DNA of 64,000 bases, taken from positions 930,001 to 994,000 of the forward strand of contig NZ_CP120367.1 of the NCBI RefSeq assembly GCF_029892045.1, read 5' to 3'. This document shows positions 1-8,403 of this stretch, piece by piece (position 1 is the stretch's first letter; every line of letters begins with the position of its first letter). The notes under the pieces were generated by a model that was not told the origin of the DNA, searched no databases, and saw only the letters and a list, made by a program, of their open reading frames with translations. A program made the position numbers and the translations under genes. This DNA comes from Sinorhizobium numidicum. Lineage in GTDB: Bacteria; Pseudomonadota; Alphaproteobacteria; Rhizobiales; Rhizobiaceae.

Positions 1-2187
1 ACACCACAATATACGTCCCTGACGCAGATTCTCCTCGACGAGAACCTGTCGAAATACGCCGAGGAAGAGCCGGCGCCTGCAAACAGTCAGATGTTGGACA
101 CGCAGATTGCGAGCGCGGTCGAAATCCTGAAATCCGGCGAGCTTGCTCTGCGTGTCGTCGACAAGCTCAACCTTTCGGAGAACGACACGATCCTCAATCC
201 TCCCCAGTCGCCGGTCGCCGTCGTCAAGGATTGGCTAAAGACAGCAACCGGACTGTTTTTGAGCGGGCCGACCGTCTCCGAAGAGGCGGCGCGAAATGGC
301 CGGCGAAAGAAAGCGGCCGCCCTTCTCCAGCAGGCGCTGACGGTTGAGCGGGTCGCGCGAAGCTCGGTGGTGGCGCTTGCTTACCGTTCACCCGATCCAC
401 AGCTCGCCGCAATCGTCGTGCGTGGCTACGCGGAAGCTTATCTTACCGATCAATTGAACGCCAACTTCGAGGCGACCGAGCGCGCCTCTGTGTGGCTGCA
501 GGAGCGACTGACGGATTTGCAACAGCGTTCGCAAGCCGCAGCGCTCGAGGTCGAAATGTTCAGAAGCGAAAACGGGCTTACCGCCGCTCGCGGCGAGCTG
601 ATGTCCGAGCAGCAGCTGTCCGATCTCAACAGCCAGCTCATCGTCGCCCAAGCGGACACCGCCCAAGCGTCGGCGCGCTACAATCAGTACAAGTCGATTG
701 TCGATCAGGGGCCGGAAAACGCGGTGAACAATGCCACCGTTTCCTCCAAGGAGGGCGACAATTCGGTGATCCGCGACCTCAGAACCCGCTATCTCGCTGT
801 CGGCAAGCGCGAACAGGAAGTCACGCAGAATTTTGGCGCCGACCATCCGCAGGCTGTCTCGCTCAGAGCCGAGCAGAGCGATGTCGCCCGGCAGATCTAT
901 CAGGAACTGCAACAGCTTACGGCGAGCTACAAGAACGAATACGAGGTCGCCCGCTCACGCGAAGCATCTTTGCGCGAGAGCATCCAAGGCATGGCGGGCA
1001 AGAACTCGGAGGCCAGCAAGTCGCTCGTTCAGTTGAGGGAGCTGGAGCAGCAGGCAGCTGCGCTCAAGACGCTTTATGAATCCTATCTCGGCCGCTACGA
1101 GCAGGCGACGCAGCAGCGCTCCTTCCCGATCGCCAAGGCACGTGTCATCTCGGAGGCCGGCGTTCCGGTTTCACCGTCGAGCCCGAAGAAAACCATGGCG
1201 CTTGCTCTATCGGCCGTGCTCGGCATGATGGTCGGCGGCGCCTATGCAGCGTTTCTGGAGTTTCGCGAAAGGACTTTCCGTCTCGAAGAGGACGTGCGCT
1301 CTCTTCTCGGGCACAGAGCGCTCGGCTATGTTCCGCTCATCGGTTCCCGGCCGAAGAAGACGGCGCAGCTCGTGCGCGCTCGCTTCGGGTCGGATAGGCA
1401 GCCGGACGACGCGAGCGATGGTGCCATGCCGTTCCAGCGGCTCTCACGCATCGTGCTCGATGCACCGCGATCGGCATTCGCCGAGACCTTCAGGAACGCC
1501 AAACTCGCCGGGGACCACATGCTGCCGGGAAATGAAAGCCGTGTAATCGCGATCATTTCCGCTCTTCCGGACGAAGGAAAGTCAGTCATCGCGGCGAATT
1601 TTGCGGCTCTTCTGGCAGCGAGCGGCAAACGCACCCTCTTGATCGATGCCGACATCCGCAAGCCGGGCCTGACCCAGATGATCACGCCCGCCCCGAGGAC
1701 CGGACTGGTAGAAACGCTGACGGGAGAAGCCACGTGGCCCGCCGGGATCAAAGTGGACCAGCGGTCGAAGCTGGCGATCCTGCCCGCCGGCGGCGAGGCA
1801 TCGCATCACCAGCGGCATCATAGCAATGAACTGCTCGCCTCGCCGGCCATGGCGGGCCTGATCGAGAACGCACGCAATTCGTTCGACTATGTGGTCGTGG
1901 ATCTAGCCGCCCTTGCTCCGGTCGTCGATGCCAAAGCCTTTGCGCCGCTTGCCGACGGCTTCCTCTTCGTTGTCGAGTGGGGAAGAACGCCGTCACGGCT
2001 CGTGCGCGATCTCCTGAACGCCGAGCCGCATATCAATTCCAAGGTGCTTGGTGTGATCCTAAACAAGACCGACATGAATGAGCTCGGGAAATACAGCGAT
2101 TTCGGCGGGGCTGAAAAATACCGGCATCGCTACGGCAAATATTATATCGAGCAAGGGACTCCCGAAAACCGGTATACGGCCGCCTGA
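1..2187 (+). CDS. Exopolysaccharide chain-length regulator / BY-type tyrosine kinase (5' end outside window)
   Basis: The frame is open from base 1, so the gene starts upstream and only about 728 residues are visible. It looks like an ExoP/Wzc-type inner-membrane protein. The left part is a periplasmic Wzz-like region with long coiled coils (about nt 450-1100). A transmembrane segment follows at about nt 1195-1260. The cytoplasmic part is a BY-kinase domain with a P-loop SALPDEGKS (nt 1558-1584) and a Walker A' segment LLIDADIRKPG (about nt 1636-1670). The C-terminus has several tyrosines (YRHRYGKYYIEQ) that are candidates for autophosphorylation. Such proteins control polymerisation and export of exopolysaccharide. 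The first in-frame ATG in the window (nt 91) is internal. A strong inverted repeat follows the stop. Confidence 0.85.
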   Translation, partial: TPQYTSLTQILLDENLSKYAEEEPAPANSQMLDTQIASAVEILKSGELALRVVDKLNLSENDTILNPPQSPVAVVKDWLKTATGLFLSGPTVSEEAARNGRRKKAAALLQQALTVERVARSSVVALAYRSPDPQLAAIVVRGYAEAYLTDQLNANFEATERASVWLQERLTDLQQRSQAAALEVEMFRSENGLTAARGELMSEQQLSDLNSQLIVAQADTAQASARYNQYKSIVDQGPENAVNNATVSSKEGDNSVIRDLRTRYLAVGKREQEVTQNFGADHPQAVSLRAEQSDVARQIYQELQQLTASYKNEYEVARSREASLRESIQGMAGKNSEASKSLVQLRELEQQAAALKTLYESYLGRYEQATQQRSFPIAKARVISEAGVPVSPSSPKKTMALALSAVLGMMVGGAYAAFLEFRERTFRLEEDVRSLLGHRALGYVPLIGSRPKKTAQLVRARFGSDRQPDDASDGAMPFQRLSRIVLDAPRSAFAETFRNAKLAGDHMLPGNESRVIAIISALPDEGKSVIAANFAALLAASGKRTLLIDADIRKPGLTQMITPAPRTGLVETLTGEATWPAGIKVDQRSKLAILPAGGEASHHQRHHSNELLASPAMAGLIENARNSFDYVVVDLAALAPVVDAKAFAPLADGFLFVVEWGRTPSRLVRDLLNAEPHINSKVLGVILNKTDMNELGKYSDFGGAEKYRHRYGKYYIEQGTPENRYTAA

Positions 2188-2204
2188 TCCGTAAACGACC
2201 ACAA

Positions 2205-2236
2205 AGCACCGCGCGTCCGAGCAGACGCGCGGTGCT
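2205..2236. terminator. Stem-loop after the BY-kinase gene
   Basis: A perfect 13-bp inverted repeat, AGCACCGCGCGTC at 2205-2217 and its complement at 2224-2236, has a six-base loop. It lies between the plus-strand kinase gene and a converging minus-strand gene, so it could serve both. There is no clear T run on either side, so it may be a weak or Rho-assisted terminator. Confidence 0.6.
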
Positions 2237-2257
2237 GTCGCCCCGGGCGCGCACTTG

Positions 2258-2485
2258 TCAGCGGTGATAAACCTTCGCCGGTTTTCGATCGACCCTGATG
2301 AGCCAGGCCACGATCATTAGAACGATCACGGCCGCTAAAACGAGCAGCGACAGCATATAAAAAAGGAAAAACTCGACGAGGCTCGAGGCAATCAGGAACA
2401 CCCGCCATAGAGCCTTTGGCGACCGCGGCCAATCCGGCAGTTCGTCACGGTTGAAAGCCTCCAGCCGACGGGTAAGGAAGTGCAT
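2258..2485 (-). CDS. Small hypothetical membrane protein
   Basis: This 75-residue protein has a polar N-terminal half and one long hydrophobic stretch (about residues 28-62, including FLIASSLVEFFLFYML and LLVLAAVIVLMIVAW). A basic tail RVDRKPAKVYHR follows. It would be an inner-membrane protein with one or two spans. A GAGG-like sequence lies upstream of the ATG at 2485. The family was not recognised. It converges with the BY-kinase gene across a stem-loop and is not obviously in an operon. Confidence 0.5.
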   Translation of the reverse strand: MHFLTRRLEAFNRDELPDWPRSPKALWRVFLIASSLVEFFLFYMLSLLVLAAVIVLMIVAWLIRVDRKPAKVYHR

Positions 2486-2701
2486 ATGGTGGCTGCCTCG
2501 ATGAACCGGCTACTGCTCATTAATCAAGTATAAAATGATGCTGCGGCGCAACCGTGGCGATAACGAGGCATCGCGAGCGGTGCCATCCTTGAAGTTGGCG
2601 CCGCCGCCTCGAAGGCGTTGACGTAGTCACGATGAAAGCGGAGAATCAGCTGGTCGATAGTTGACAGAGAAGGGGCGCAGATTCTCCTTCAGCGAATAAA
2701 A

Positions 2702-3253
2702 ATGACTGACGCCGTCGAACAGACTGAGCAACCCCGTGAGCCGACCCGACGGGATTTTCTTTACCTTTGCACGGGCATGGCCACTCTCGTCGGCGGCGCG
2801 GCATTTCTGTGGCCATTTATAGACAGCATGCAGCCGTCGGCAGACGTGACTGCGATGGCTTCCGTAGAGTTCGACATCTCCCTCGTTGAGCCGGGACAGC
2901 GTGTCACGATCAAATGGCGCGGCAAACCGGTGTTCATCGTCCGTCGGTCGGAGCAAATGATTGCCCAGGCGCGAGAAGATGATGACAGCCCCGCGCTCAT
3001 CGATCCCGTTGCAGACAGCGAACGTGCTCCGCGACCCGAATGGCTCGTCCTGGTCGGGGTGTGCACACATCTAGGCTGCATACCCTTGGGCCAGCAGGAC
3101 GGCGATCCTCGCGGCCCCCATGACGGCTGGTTCTGCCCGTGCCACGGTTCGATCTACGACGTCTCGGGACGGGTTCGCAAAGGACCGGCGCCGCGCAATC
3201 TTGAGGTCCCGCCGTACAGCTTCACGGCTGACAACAGAATCATAATTGGGTGA
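2702..3253 (+). CDS. petA: Rieske iron-sulfur protein (ubiquinol-cytochrome c reductase type)
   Basis: This 183-residue protein matches bc1-complex Rieske subunits. The N-terminus has a twin-arginine RRDFLYL (residues 16-22) and a single hydrophobic anchor at about residues 23-40. The cluster-binding boxes are CTHLGC (Cys121, His123, Cys126) and CPCHGS (Cys145, Cys147, His148), with the two extra Cys for the disulfide of the fold. It should carry a 2Fe-2S cluster on the periplasmic side of the membrane. No cytochrome b or c1 gene lies next to it, unlike the usual petABC operon, so it is probably a paralogue. The Shine-Dalgarno sequence is weak. Confidence 0.88.
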   Translation: MTDAVEQTEQPREPTRRDFLYLCTGMATLVGGAAFLWPFIDSMQPSADVTAMASVEFDISLVEPGQRVTIKWRGKPVFIVRRSEQMIAQAREDDDSPALIDPVADSERAPRPEWLVLVGVCTHLGCIPLGQQDGDPRGPHDGWFCPCHGSIYDVSGRVRKGPAPRNLEVPPYSFTADNRIIIG

Positions 3254-3265
3254 TCGAAGAAGAGA

Positions 3266-4066
3266 TCACGCCCGCCACCAGCGGTGGAAGTGGTGCACGG
3301 GTCCCCGCCCTCGCCCCACCTTCAACTCGTCGGAGGCAGCAATAGCGCCGTGCAGATAGGTCTTGGCGGTGCGCACTGCCTCCGTTAGTGGCTGCCCGAG
3401 CGCAAGACCGGCGGCAATCGCGGCTGAGAGCGTGCAGCCGGTGCCGTGATCGTTGTGCGTTTCGACCCGCGGCGCCGGAAGCCGGATCAGACCGTCGCCG
3501 TCGAAGAAAAGATCGGTAGCCTCGCCGCTCTTCAAATGCCCTCCCTTGACCAGAACCGAATGCGCGCCGGTTTTCAAGATCGCTTCTGCCTGACGCGCCA
3601 TCTCCGCTTCATCCGCGGCGACCGAGCGACCGGTCAGCAGAGCTGCCTCGGCCAAATTGGGAGTGACGACGAGCGCCAATGGCAGGAGTTCCTTCACCAA
3701 AGCCTCAAGCGCATCCGGTTGCAGCAGCCGATCGCCGGAGGTCGCCACCATAACCGGATCGACGACAGCCCGCCTGCCGAACCGCTGCAACGCGTCGGCT
3801 ATTGCGGCGATCGTCTCCGAGCGCGAGACCATGCCGACCTTTGCTGCTGCCACGTCGAGATCGGAAAACACGGCATCGATTTGCGCCGCGACCATTTTCG
3901 GAGAGATATCCTCGACGGCGCTTACGCCCTTCGTGTTCTGGGCCGTGATCGCAGTAATGACGCTGGCGCCGTAAACGCCGAGCGCCGAAAAGGTCTTGAG
4001 ATCGGCTTGGATGCCGGCGCCGCCGCCCGAATCCGATCCGGCTATGGTTAAAGCGATTGCTGTCAT
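3266..4066 (-). CDS. thiD: Hydroxymethylpyrimidine / phosphomethylpyrimidine kinase ThiD
   Basis: This 266-residue, full-length ribokinase-fold enzyme phosphorylates HMP and HMP-phosphate in thiamine pyrophosphate synthesis or salvage. Diagnostic segments are [18 protein letters not shown] near the start (substrate site), a SVLVKGGH segment, and the C-terminal anion-hole motif [15 protein letters not shown]. The gene converges on petA with a 12-base gap. It starts only 20 bases after the stop of the truncated GNAT gene on the same strand, so no thiamine riboswitch fits between them. Confidence 0.92.
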   Translation of the reverse strand: MTAIALTIAGSDSGGGAGIQADLKTFSALGVYGASVITAITAQNTKGVSAVEDISPKMVAAQIDAVFSDLDVAAAKVGMVSRSETIAAIADALQRFGRRAVVDPVMVATSGDRLLQPDALEALVKELLPLALVVTPNLAEAALLTGRSVAADEAEMARQAEAILKTGAHSVLVKGGHLKSGEATDLFFDGDGLIRLPAPRVETHNDHGTGCTLSAAIAAGLALGQPLTEAVRTAKTYLHGAIAASDELKVGRGRGPVHHFHRWWRA

Positions 4067-4086
4067 GCGACCCTCCCCTGCGCGTT

Positions 4087-4332
4087 TCAGATATCGCTGA
4101 TGGTGTCGTCAGCATGCTCACAGGCACCGAGGCCAACAGGTTCTCCATGAACTTCAGCGACTAAAACTCGCGAACCCAGTTCCCGCAGGAATGGCAGGAA
4201 TGGATTATTTTGCTCGAGTGCCATCGCAACGGCCACTGGCACATGCGGTTTTATTCCCTTGCGCCATGCTGCAAGACCAATTTCAGCAAGAGCATTTACG
4301 TCATCGGACCGGGCGGAACGGACCACTATCAT
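4087..4332 (-). pseudogene. Truncated GNAT-family acetyltransferase
   Basis: The 81 residues resemble the first half of a GNAT N-acetyltransferase: VVRSARSDDVNALAEIG for the first strand and helix, VLVAEVHGEPVG, and a stop just after DDTISDI. In full-length relatives that position is followed by the acetyl-CoA-binding beta4/alpha3 region (Q/R-x-x-G-x-G/A), which is missing here. Only 20 bases separate the stop from thiD, so the C-terminal half cannot be recovered by a simple frameshift. It looks like a deletion product and is unlikely to be active alone. Confidence 0.6.
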
Positions 4333-4623
4333 CTTGGCTTTCTTTCCCGGGAGGTTCTTCTTTCAGAAGCGGCATGCTAGGCTCGATAGGGGCCATTTAT
4401 CAGGAACAGACCGCTTGCAGCTACTGCTTTTTACCCGAAGCGGTGGATGATATGTTGGACCCGGTTCGCTTCACCGAGGCTTTCGTCGAGGAGCTTGACA
4501 GGCTCTGCAGGATCTCTCGCCCTTGCCATTCTTTTTACGATTGGCGATCGCGTGTTTCCTCCTCGAAAGTCTCGCGGTTGCGCGATCCTTAGCGAAATTT
4601 TGCCGAACCGAAAGGAGCAACCC

Positions 4624-5283
4624 ATGAGCCTCCGCATCAACGAGACTGCCCCAGATTTCACCGCCGAGACCACGCATGGCACGATCAATTTCCATGAATG
4701 GATTGGCGATGGCTGGGCTGTCCTTTTCTCCCACCCGAAGAATTTCACGCCCGTATGCACCACCGAACTCGGCGCCATGGCCGGCATCGAGAACGAATTT
4801 CGCAAGCGGGGCGTGAAGATCATCGGCATCTCGGTCGATCCGGTCGAAAGCCACGACAAATGGAAGAGCGACATCAAGCTCGCAACGGGTTTCGATGTCG
4901 ATTACCCGCTGATCGGCGATCGCGATCTCAAAGTCGCCAAGCTCTACGATATGCTGCCCGCCGGGGCCGGCGACACCTCGGAGGGCCGCACGCCCGCCGA
5001 TAACGCGACCGTGCGTTCGGTCTATGTCATCGGTCCTGACAAGAAGATCAAGCTGATCCTCACCTATCCGATGACGACGGGCCGCAACTTCAACGAAATC
5101 CTGCGCGCCATCGACTCGATCCAGCTGACTGCCAAGCATCAGGTGGCAACTCCGGCGAACTGGCAGCAGGGAGAAGATGTCATCATCACCGCGGCCGTGT
5201 CCAACGAGGACGCCATCCAGCGTTTCGGTTCGTTCGATACCGTTCTTCCCTATCTGAGGAAGACCAAGCAGCCGACGGCATAA
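4624..5283 (+). CDS. 1-Cys peroxiredoxin (Prx6/AhpC-TSA family)
   Basis: This 219-residue peroxidase reduces H2O2 and organic hydroperoxides in the cytoplasm. The peroxidatic site is PKNFTPVCTTE with Cys45, preceded by WAVLFSHP. No other cysteine occurs in the protein, which with the C-terminal extension (NWQQGEDVIITAAVS) places it in the 1-Cys Prx6 group. The ATG at 4624 was chosen because AAGGAG (4612-4617) precedes it at good spacing; the open frame extends further upstream without family similarity. A stem-loop terminator follows at 5339-5376. Confidence 0.9.
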   Translation: MSLRINETAPDFTAETTHGTINFHEWIGDGWAVLFSHPKNFTPVCTTELGAMAGIENEFRKRGVKIIGISVDPVESHDKWKSDIKLATGFDVDYPLIGDRDLKVAKLYDMLPAGAGDTSEGRTPADNATVRSVYVIGPDKKIKLILTYPMTTGRNFNEILRAIDSIQLTAKHQVATPANWQQGEDVIITAAVSNEDAIQRFGSFDTVLPYLRKTKQPTA

Positions 5284-5338
5284 GGCAACGGAGCGGCTCG
5301 TACAGCGCGCCTGGGATTATCGAAGGGAGCCGGTCACA

Positions 5339-5376
5339 CCCGCGAGAAGTCGACACCACGGCTTTTCGCGGGTTTT
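5339..5376 (+). terminator. Rho-independent terminator after the peroxiredoxin gene
   Basis: CCCGCGAGAAG (5339-5349) pairs with CTTTTCGCGGG (5362-5372), with one G-T wobble and a 12-base loop. TTTT follows directly. It lies 56 bases after the peroxiredoxin stop, before the converging serine hydrolase gene. Confidence 0.7.
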
Positions 5377-5389
5377 CGCTTCGACAGGA

Positions 5390-6397
5390 TCAGGAGGTTC
5401 GTGCCACCGCGATAATCTCCGCCAGCAAGCCGTGCAGAGTGTCGCGGTATCCGTTACGGGCGGAGGGTTCGTTCTCCTCCGACGTCATGACGACGGTGAG
5501 CTTCAGCGACGGCACTATATAAAGCATCTGGCCGCCATATCCCCAGGCGAAGTAAACATCCTCTCCAGCAATCCGCCGGTTGAACCAGCCGTAGCCGTAA
5601 GCGTCGCCGGAAAAGCGCGAAATCGTGTGCGCCTGCCACGAACGCTCTATCCAATCCGCGGGAACGATCTGCTGGCCGGCAGTCGTGCGGCCGCTGTTGC
5701 GGTAAAGCTCACCGAAGGCAAGGAGCGAGCGGGCGCTCATCGCCATCTGGTTTCCGCCAAGGTAAATGCCTTGTGGATCGCGATCCCAGGCGCCGATCCG
5801 GAAGCCCTCGACCGGGTCGAGCCAGTCACGCGCCAGAGCCAGGGTTGATTTGCCACTCACTTTAGTCAGGATCGCCGAAAGGAGATGGGTCGATGCTGTC
5901 GAATAGAGCATCCGTCCTCCCGGTTCATCGTCGAAAGGTTGGGCAAGGGCGAAGCGCACCCAATTGCGGCTGGAAACCCAGCGACCGTAATTCGGTCCCG
6001 ACATCCGGCCTAGCCCCGCCTGCATCGAAAGCAGGTTGCCAATAGTGATCTCGTTTATCCTCGCGTCCGCCGATGGCGGCAGATCGGATTTCAGGATAGG
6101 CGCGATCTTCTGGTCCGGACCCTCGAGTAGACCCTTGCTGATCGCTATTCCGACGAGCGCCGATACGATCGATTTCGATGCGGATTTAATATTGGTCGAT
6201 CCCGAGGGGCTGTAGCCGCGATAACCCTGCTCGGCGATGATCTTGCCGTCGCGCGCAACGATTACAGTTTTCAGCGTCCTCAGATCGCCCCGAGTTGCAA
6301 CGCTCTTCAACAACGAAGAGACTGAGGATGTTTCCTGCGCGGCGGCAGGCGACAAAAATACGATGAACGACAGAAGAGCGGCTATGAGGTTAGGCAT
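5390..6397 (-). CDS. Exported serine hydrolase (class C beta-lactamase / PBP4* fold)
   Basis: A signal peptide (NLIAALLSFIVFLSPAAAQ) precedes a beta-lactamase-fold hydrolase of about 335 residues. The nucleophile motif SASK gives Ser-x-x-Lys. The second motif reads YST in MLYSTASTH rather than the classical YxN, which is common in this esterase-like branch. Near the C-terminus, YGYGWFN and WGYGGQMLYIVP match the 6-aminohexanoate-dimer hydrolase/esterase group. The substrate is unknown: a periplasmic esterase or amide hydrolase is likelier than resistance to beta-lactams. An in-frame GTG nine bases upstream (6406) is an alternative start. Confidence 0.8.
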   Translation of the reverse strand: MPNLIAALLSFIVFLSPAAAQETSSVSSLLKSVATRGDLRTLKTVIVARDGKIIAEQGYRGYSPSGSTNIKSASKSIVSALVGIAISKGLLEGPDQKIAPILKSDLPPSADARINEITIGNLLSMQAGLGRMSGPNYGRWVSSRNWVRFALAQPFDDEPGGRMLYSTASTHLLSAILTKVSGKSTLALARDWLDPVEGFRIGAWDRDPQGIYLGGNQMAMSARSLLAFGELYRNSGRTTAGQQIVPADWIERSWQAHTISRFSGDAYGYGWFNRRIAGEDVYFAWGYGGQMLYIVPSLKLTVVMTSEENEPSARNGYRDTLHGLLAEIIAVARTS

Positions 6398-6644
6398 TCC
6401 TCCCACCTAGAGCGAAGGGGCGGGGAAGTCATCAGCCGCGGCCGAAGGTCACGATGATGTGAACCCAGACGGGGTTTGAATAACGTAGAGCGGACCGTTG
6501 CTTGCGTGGTGTAGAGCGTGCCCCGTTATTGGCGGATCGGCCGAGTGAAATTGAGCATATTTCGCGAATTCGCAATCTCACTCACGAAATACAAAGAACT
6601 GATAGACAGCATGTCAAGTGGGGATCATCCGGAGACGAAGAGAG

Positions 6645-7139
6645 ATGCATGAGATTAATGATACGAGCCAAGTCGAGATGGTCGTCCTGATGACGCCCGA
6701 CATGGCCAACTTCAGTGGTAACGTTCACGGCGGAGCACTCCTCAACCTGCTGGACCGGGTCGCCTTCTCCTGTGCATCGCGTTACTCAAAGCAATATGCC
6801 GTAACGTTATCCGTCGATCAGGTCGTGTTCCGTCAGCCGATCCATGTCGGCGAACTGGTGACCTTCCGAGCCTCGATCAATCACGCCGGCCGCACATCCA
6901 TGGAAGTCGGCATCAGGGTTGAAGCGGAGAATATCCGGACGGGCGAGCGGCGGCATACGAACTCGTGCTACTTCACCATGGTTGCCGTCGATGCGCAGGG
7001 ACGTCCAACGACGGTCCCTCCATATGTACCGGAGCCCGGCGTCCGGGAACGTCGCCAGCGCGCCGCGGAGGTGCGGCGGGCTCTGCGGCGGGAGTTCGAG
7101 GAGCGCTTCAAGGCAGCAGGTTCTACGACGGAGGGTTGA
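6645..7139 (+). CDS. Acyl-CoA thioesterase (hotdog fold)
   Basis: This 164-residue single hotdog-domain protein is of the YciA/BACH type and hydrolyses acyl-CoA to free acid and CoA. The hallmark is NVHGGALLNLLDRVAF, where the HGG-x-L-L-x-x-x-D segment holds the catalytic Asp. IHVGELVTFRASI and TNSCYFTMVAVD form the following strands. The C-terminal 40 residues are strongly charged (RRQRAAEVRRALRREFEER). The ATG at 6645 was preferred to one nine codons upstream because the family similarity starts at MHEIND. It has no operon partner. Confidence 0.87.
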   Translation: MHEINDTSQVEMVVLMTPDMANFSGNVHGGALLNLLDRVAFSCASRYSKQYAVTLSVDQVVFRQPIHVGELVTFRASINHAGRTSMEVGIRVEAENIRTGERRHTNSCYFTMVAVDAQGRPTTVPPYVPEPGVRERRQRAAEVRRALRREFEERFKAAGSTTEG

Positions 7140-7202
7140 TGCCGGCTCGAGAGAATGCCCGTCGGGCAAACACTGAGAGGCCGAGAGCCGGGTGCATCCT
7201 TG

Positions 7203-7751
7203 TCATCGGACCGGCAAGAAATTGAGCTTGTGCCCGGTCAGCACGAGGGAAATCCGGTCGCCATCGGTAGGCTTCGGCGGCTCGGCCGCTTCCAAGTAGA
7301 ATTTCGCCGGCGCCGTGAGAGCGAACCACAGGCCTGCTCCGACAATAAAATAGGCCGCCTCCTGATCCGCCGCTTGCATGACGAGCGAGAGGAACGGCGA
7401 CACGAGCAGCACGGTCAGCCGCAACGACCACTCCGTCTCCCTCTTTAGCAGCGCACGCGCTCGAAGCGCTTTATACGAGTGGAAATCGTATTCATGACCC
7501 TCTCGCCGCGATGAAGGCAGAAGCCTCCACGCCGACGGGATTGCCAGCGCCACGAGTGCAAACTGGCTGAGCAAAAGCGATCCGTTGTCGAGGATTAGAC
7601 CGCTGGCGATCAGCAGACATGACAAGACCGCAACGTTCCAACACGGCTCCAGAATTTCCGGCCTTAGGCCGGTTCGCGAATGCCAGGCGTTCAATGTCCG
7701 AGCCGCACAATTCAGCAAAGGTTGATCGATGTTTCGGTCGATCCATCCCAT
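7203..7751 (-). CDS. Hypothetical membrane protein
   Basis: The 182-residue protein begins MGWIDRNIDQ. It has hydrophobic stretches at about residues 38-75 (VAVLSCLLIASGLIL, LSQFALVALAIP) and a second set near 115-155 (LRLTVLLVSPFLSLVM, AAYFIVGAGLWFAL), with a polar basic loop between. This suggests four membrane spans. The start at 7751 has a GGGGGA ribosome-binding site eight bases upstream, better than the in-frame ATG at 7781. The family was not recognised, though the fold is reminiscent of small rhizobial inner-membrane proteins. Confidence 0.55.
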   Translation of the reverse strand: MGWIDRNIDQPLLNCAARTLNAWHSRTGLRPEILEPCWNVAVLSCLLIASGLILDNGSLLLSQFALVALAIPSAWRLLPSSRREGHEYDFHSYKALRARALLKRETEWSLRLTVLLVSPFLSLVMQAADQEAAYFIVGAGLWFALTAPAKFYLEAAEPPKPTDGDRISLVLTGHKLNFLPVR

Positions 7752-8051
7752 ATATTCGTCCCCCGTCAGTCCGCGAAGCACAAACCATCGAATTTAGCCC
7801 GTCCGATGGCGGAGTGGGTCGAGGAACCGATTATCCGACAAAAAAACGGCGAGCACCGATTGCTTTGGGAACGTCGAACCTCATCACGCTCGTCCCCTCC
7901 CCGACGACAAAAGCCGATGAGCGAAAGCGCCGTTAGCGGCTCACTGCACGAGCCGCTTGAGGAGCGCTCACAGGGCGAGCGACATCGACAAGAGTAAACT
8001 GACTGCAGAGGCCCAGGCACAATCCTCCTGATCACCCCCTGTTGCGGCAAC

Positions 8052-8312
8052 TTAGAGCTGTCTCGCAGCGCAACCATCTTGAACTTTGGGTTGGCAACCC
8101 AAGGCGCCTCGCGCTGGCCTGTAGGCCGTTTGCCGACGATCGGCCGCCGACCACCCATTTTGCCGGATCCTGGCAGACGTTTCGATTAGCTTTAACAGCC
8201 ATCCCAACCCCTCCCATTCTGCGCTATCGAGCGGGTCGGCAAAGGCATCGGCGCGTTGTCTGCGCTGCTGGCGCAGGAGTTCCCTATATAAGATCGTCCA
8301 ATCGAGTAGCAT
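8052..8312 (-). CDS. Small hypothetical protein divergent from a LysR gene
   Basis: This 86-residue protein begins MLLDWTILYRELLRQQ. It is preceded by a good Shine-Dalgarno sequence (CAGGAG seven bases before the ATG), which is the main reason to call it. The first 50 residues look protein-like (AEWEGLGWLLKLIETS). The last 30 are Arg/Ala/Gln-rich and less convincing, so the 3' end may be degraded. It is divergent from the LysR gene at 8404 with 91 bases between, a common layout for a regulator and its target. No family was recognised. Confidence 0.4.
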   Translation of the reverse strand: MLLDWTILYRELLRQQRRQRADAFADPLDSAEWEGLGWLLKLIETSARIRQNGWSAADRRQTAYRPARGALGCQPKVQDGCAARQL

Positions 8313-8403
8313 TGTCGTTTCTCCTGGAAGTATCGCGGCACCCAGGAGGTGGTACGTGACCAACGGCGGATGTAGACGCAGAAACGAAAGGCATCTTTCA
8401 CCA

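Noticed and set aside
4067..4086. A thiamine riboswitch before thiD
   Set aside because: Only 20 bases separate thiD from the upstream gene remnant, too short for a TPP aptamer, and no THI-box sequence was seen in the adjacent DNA.
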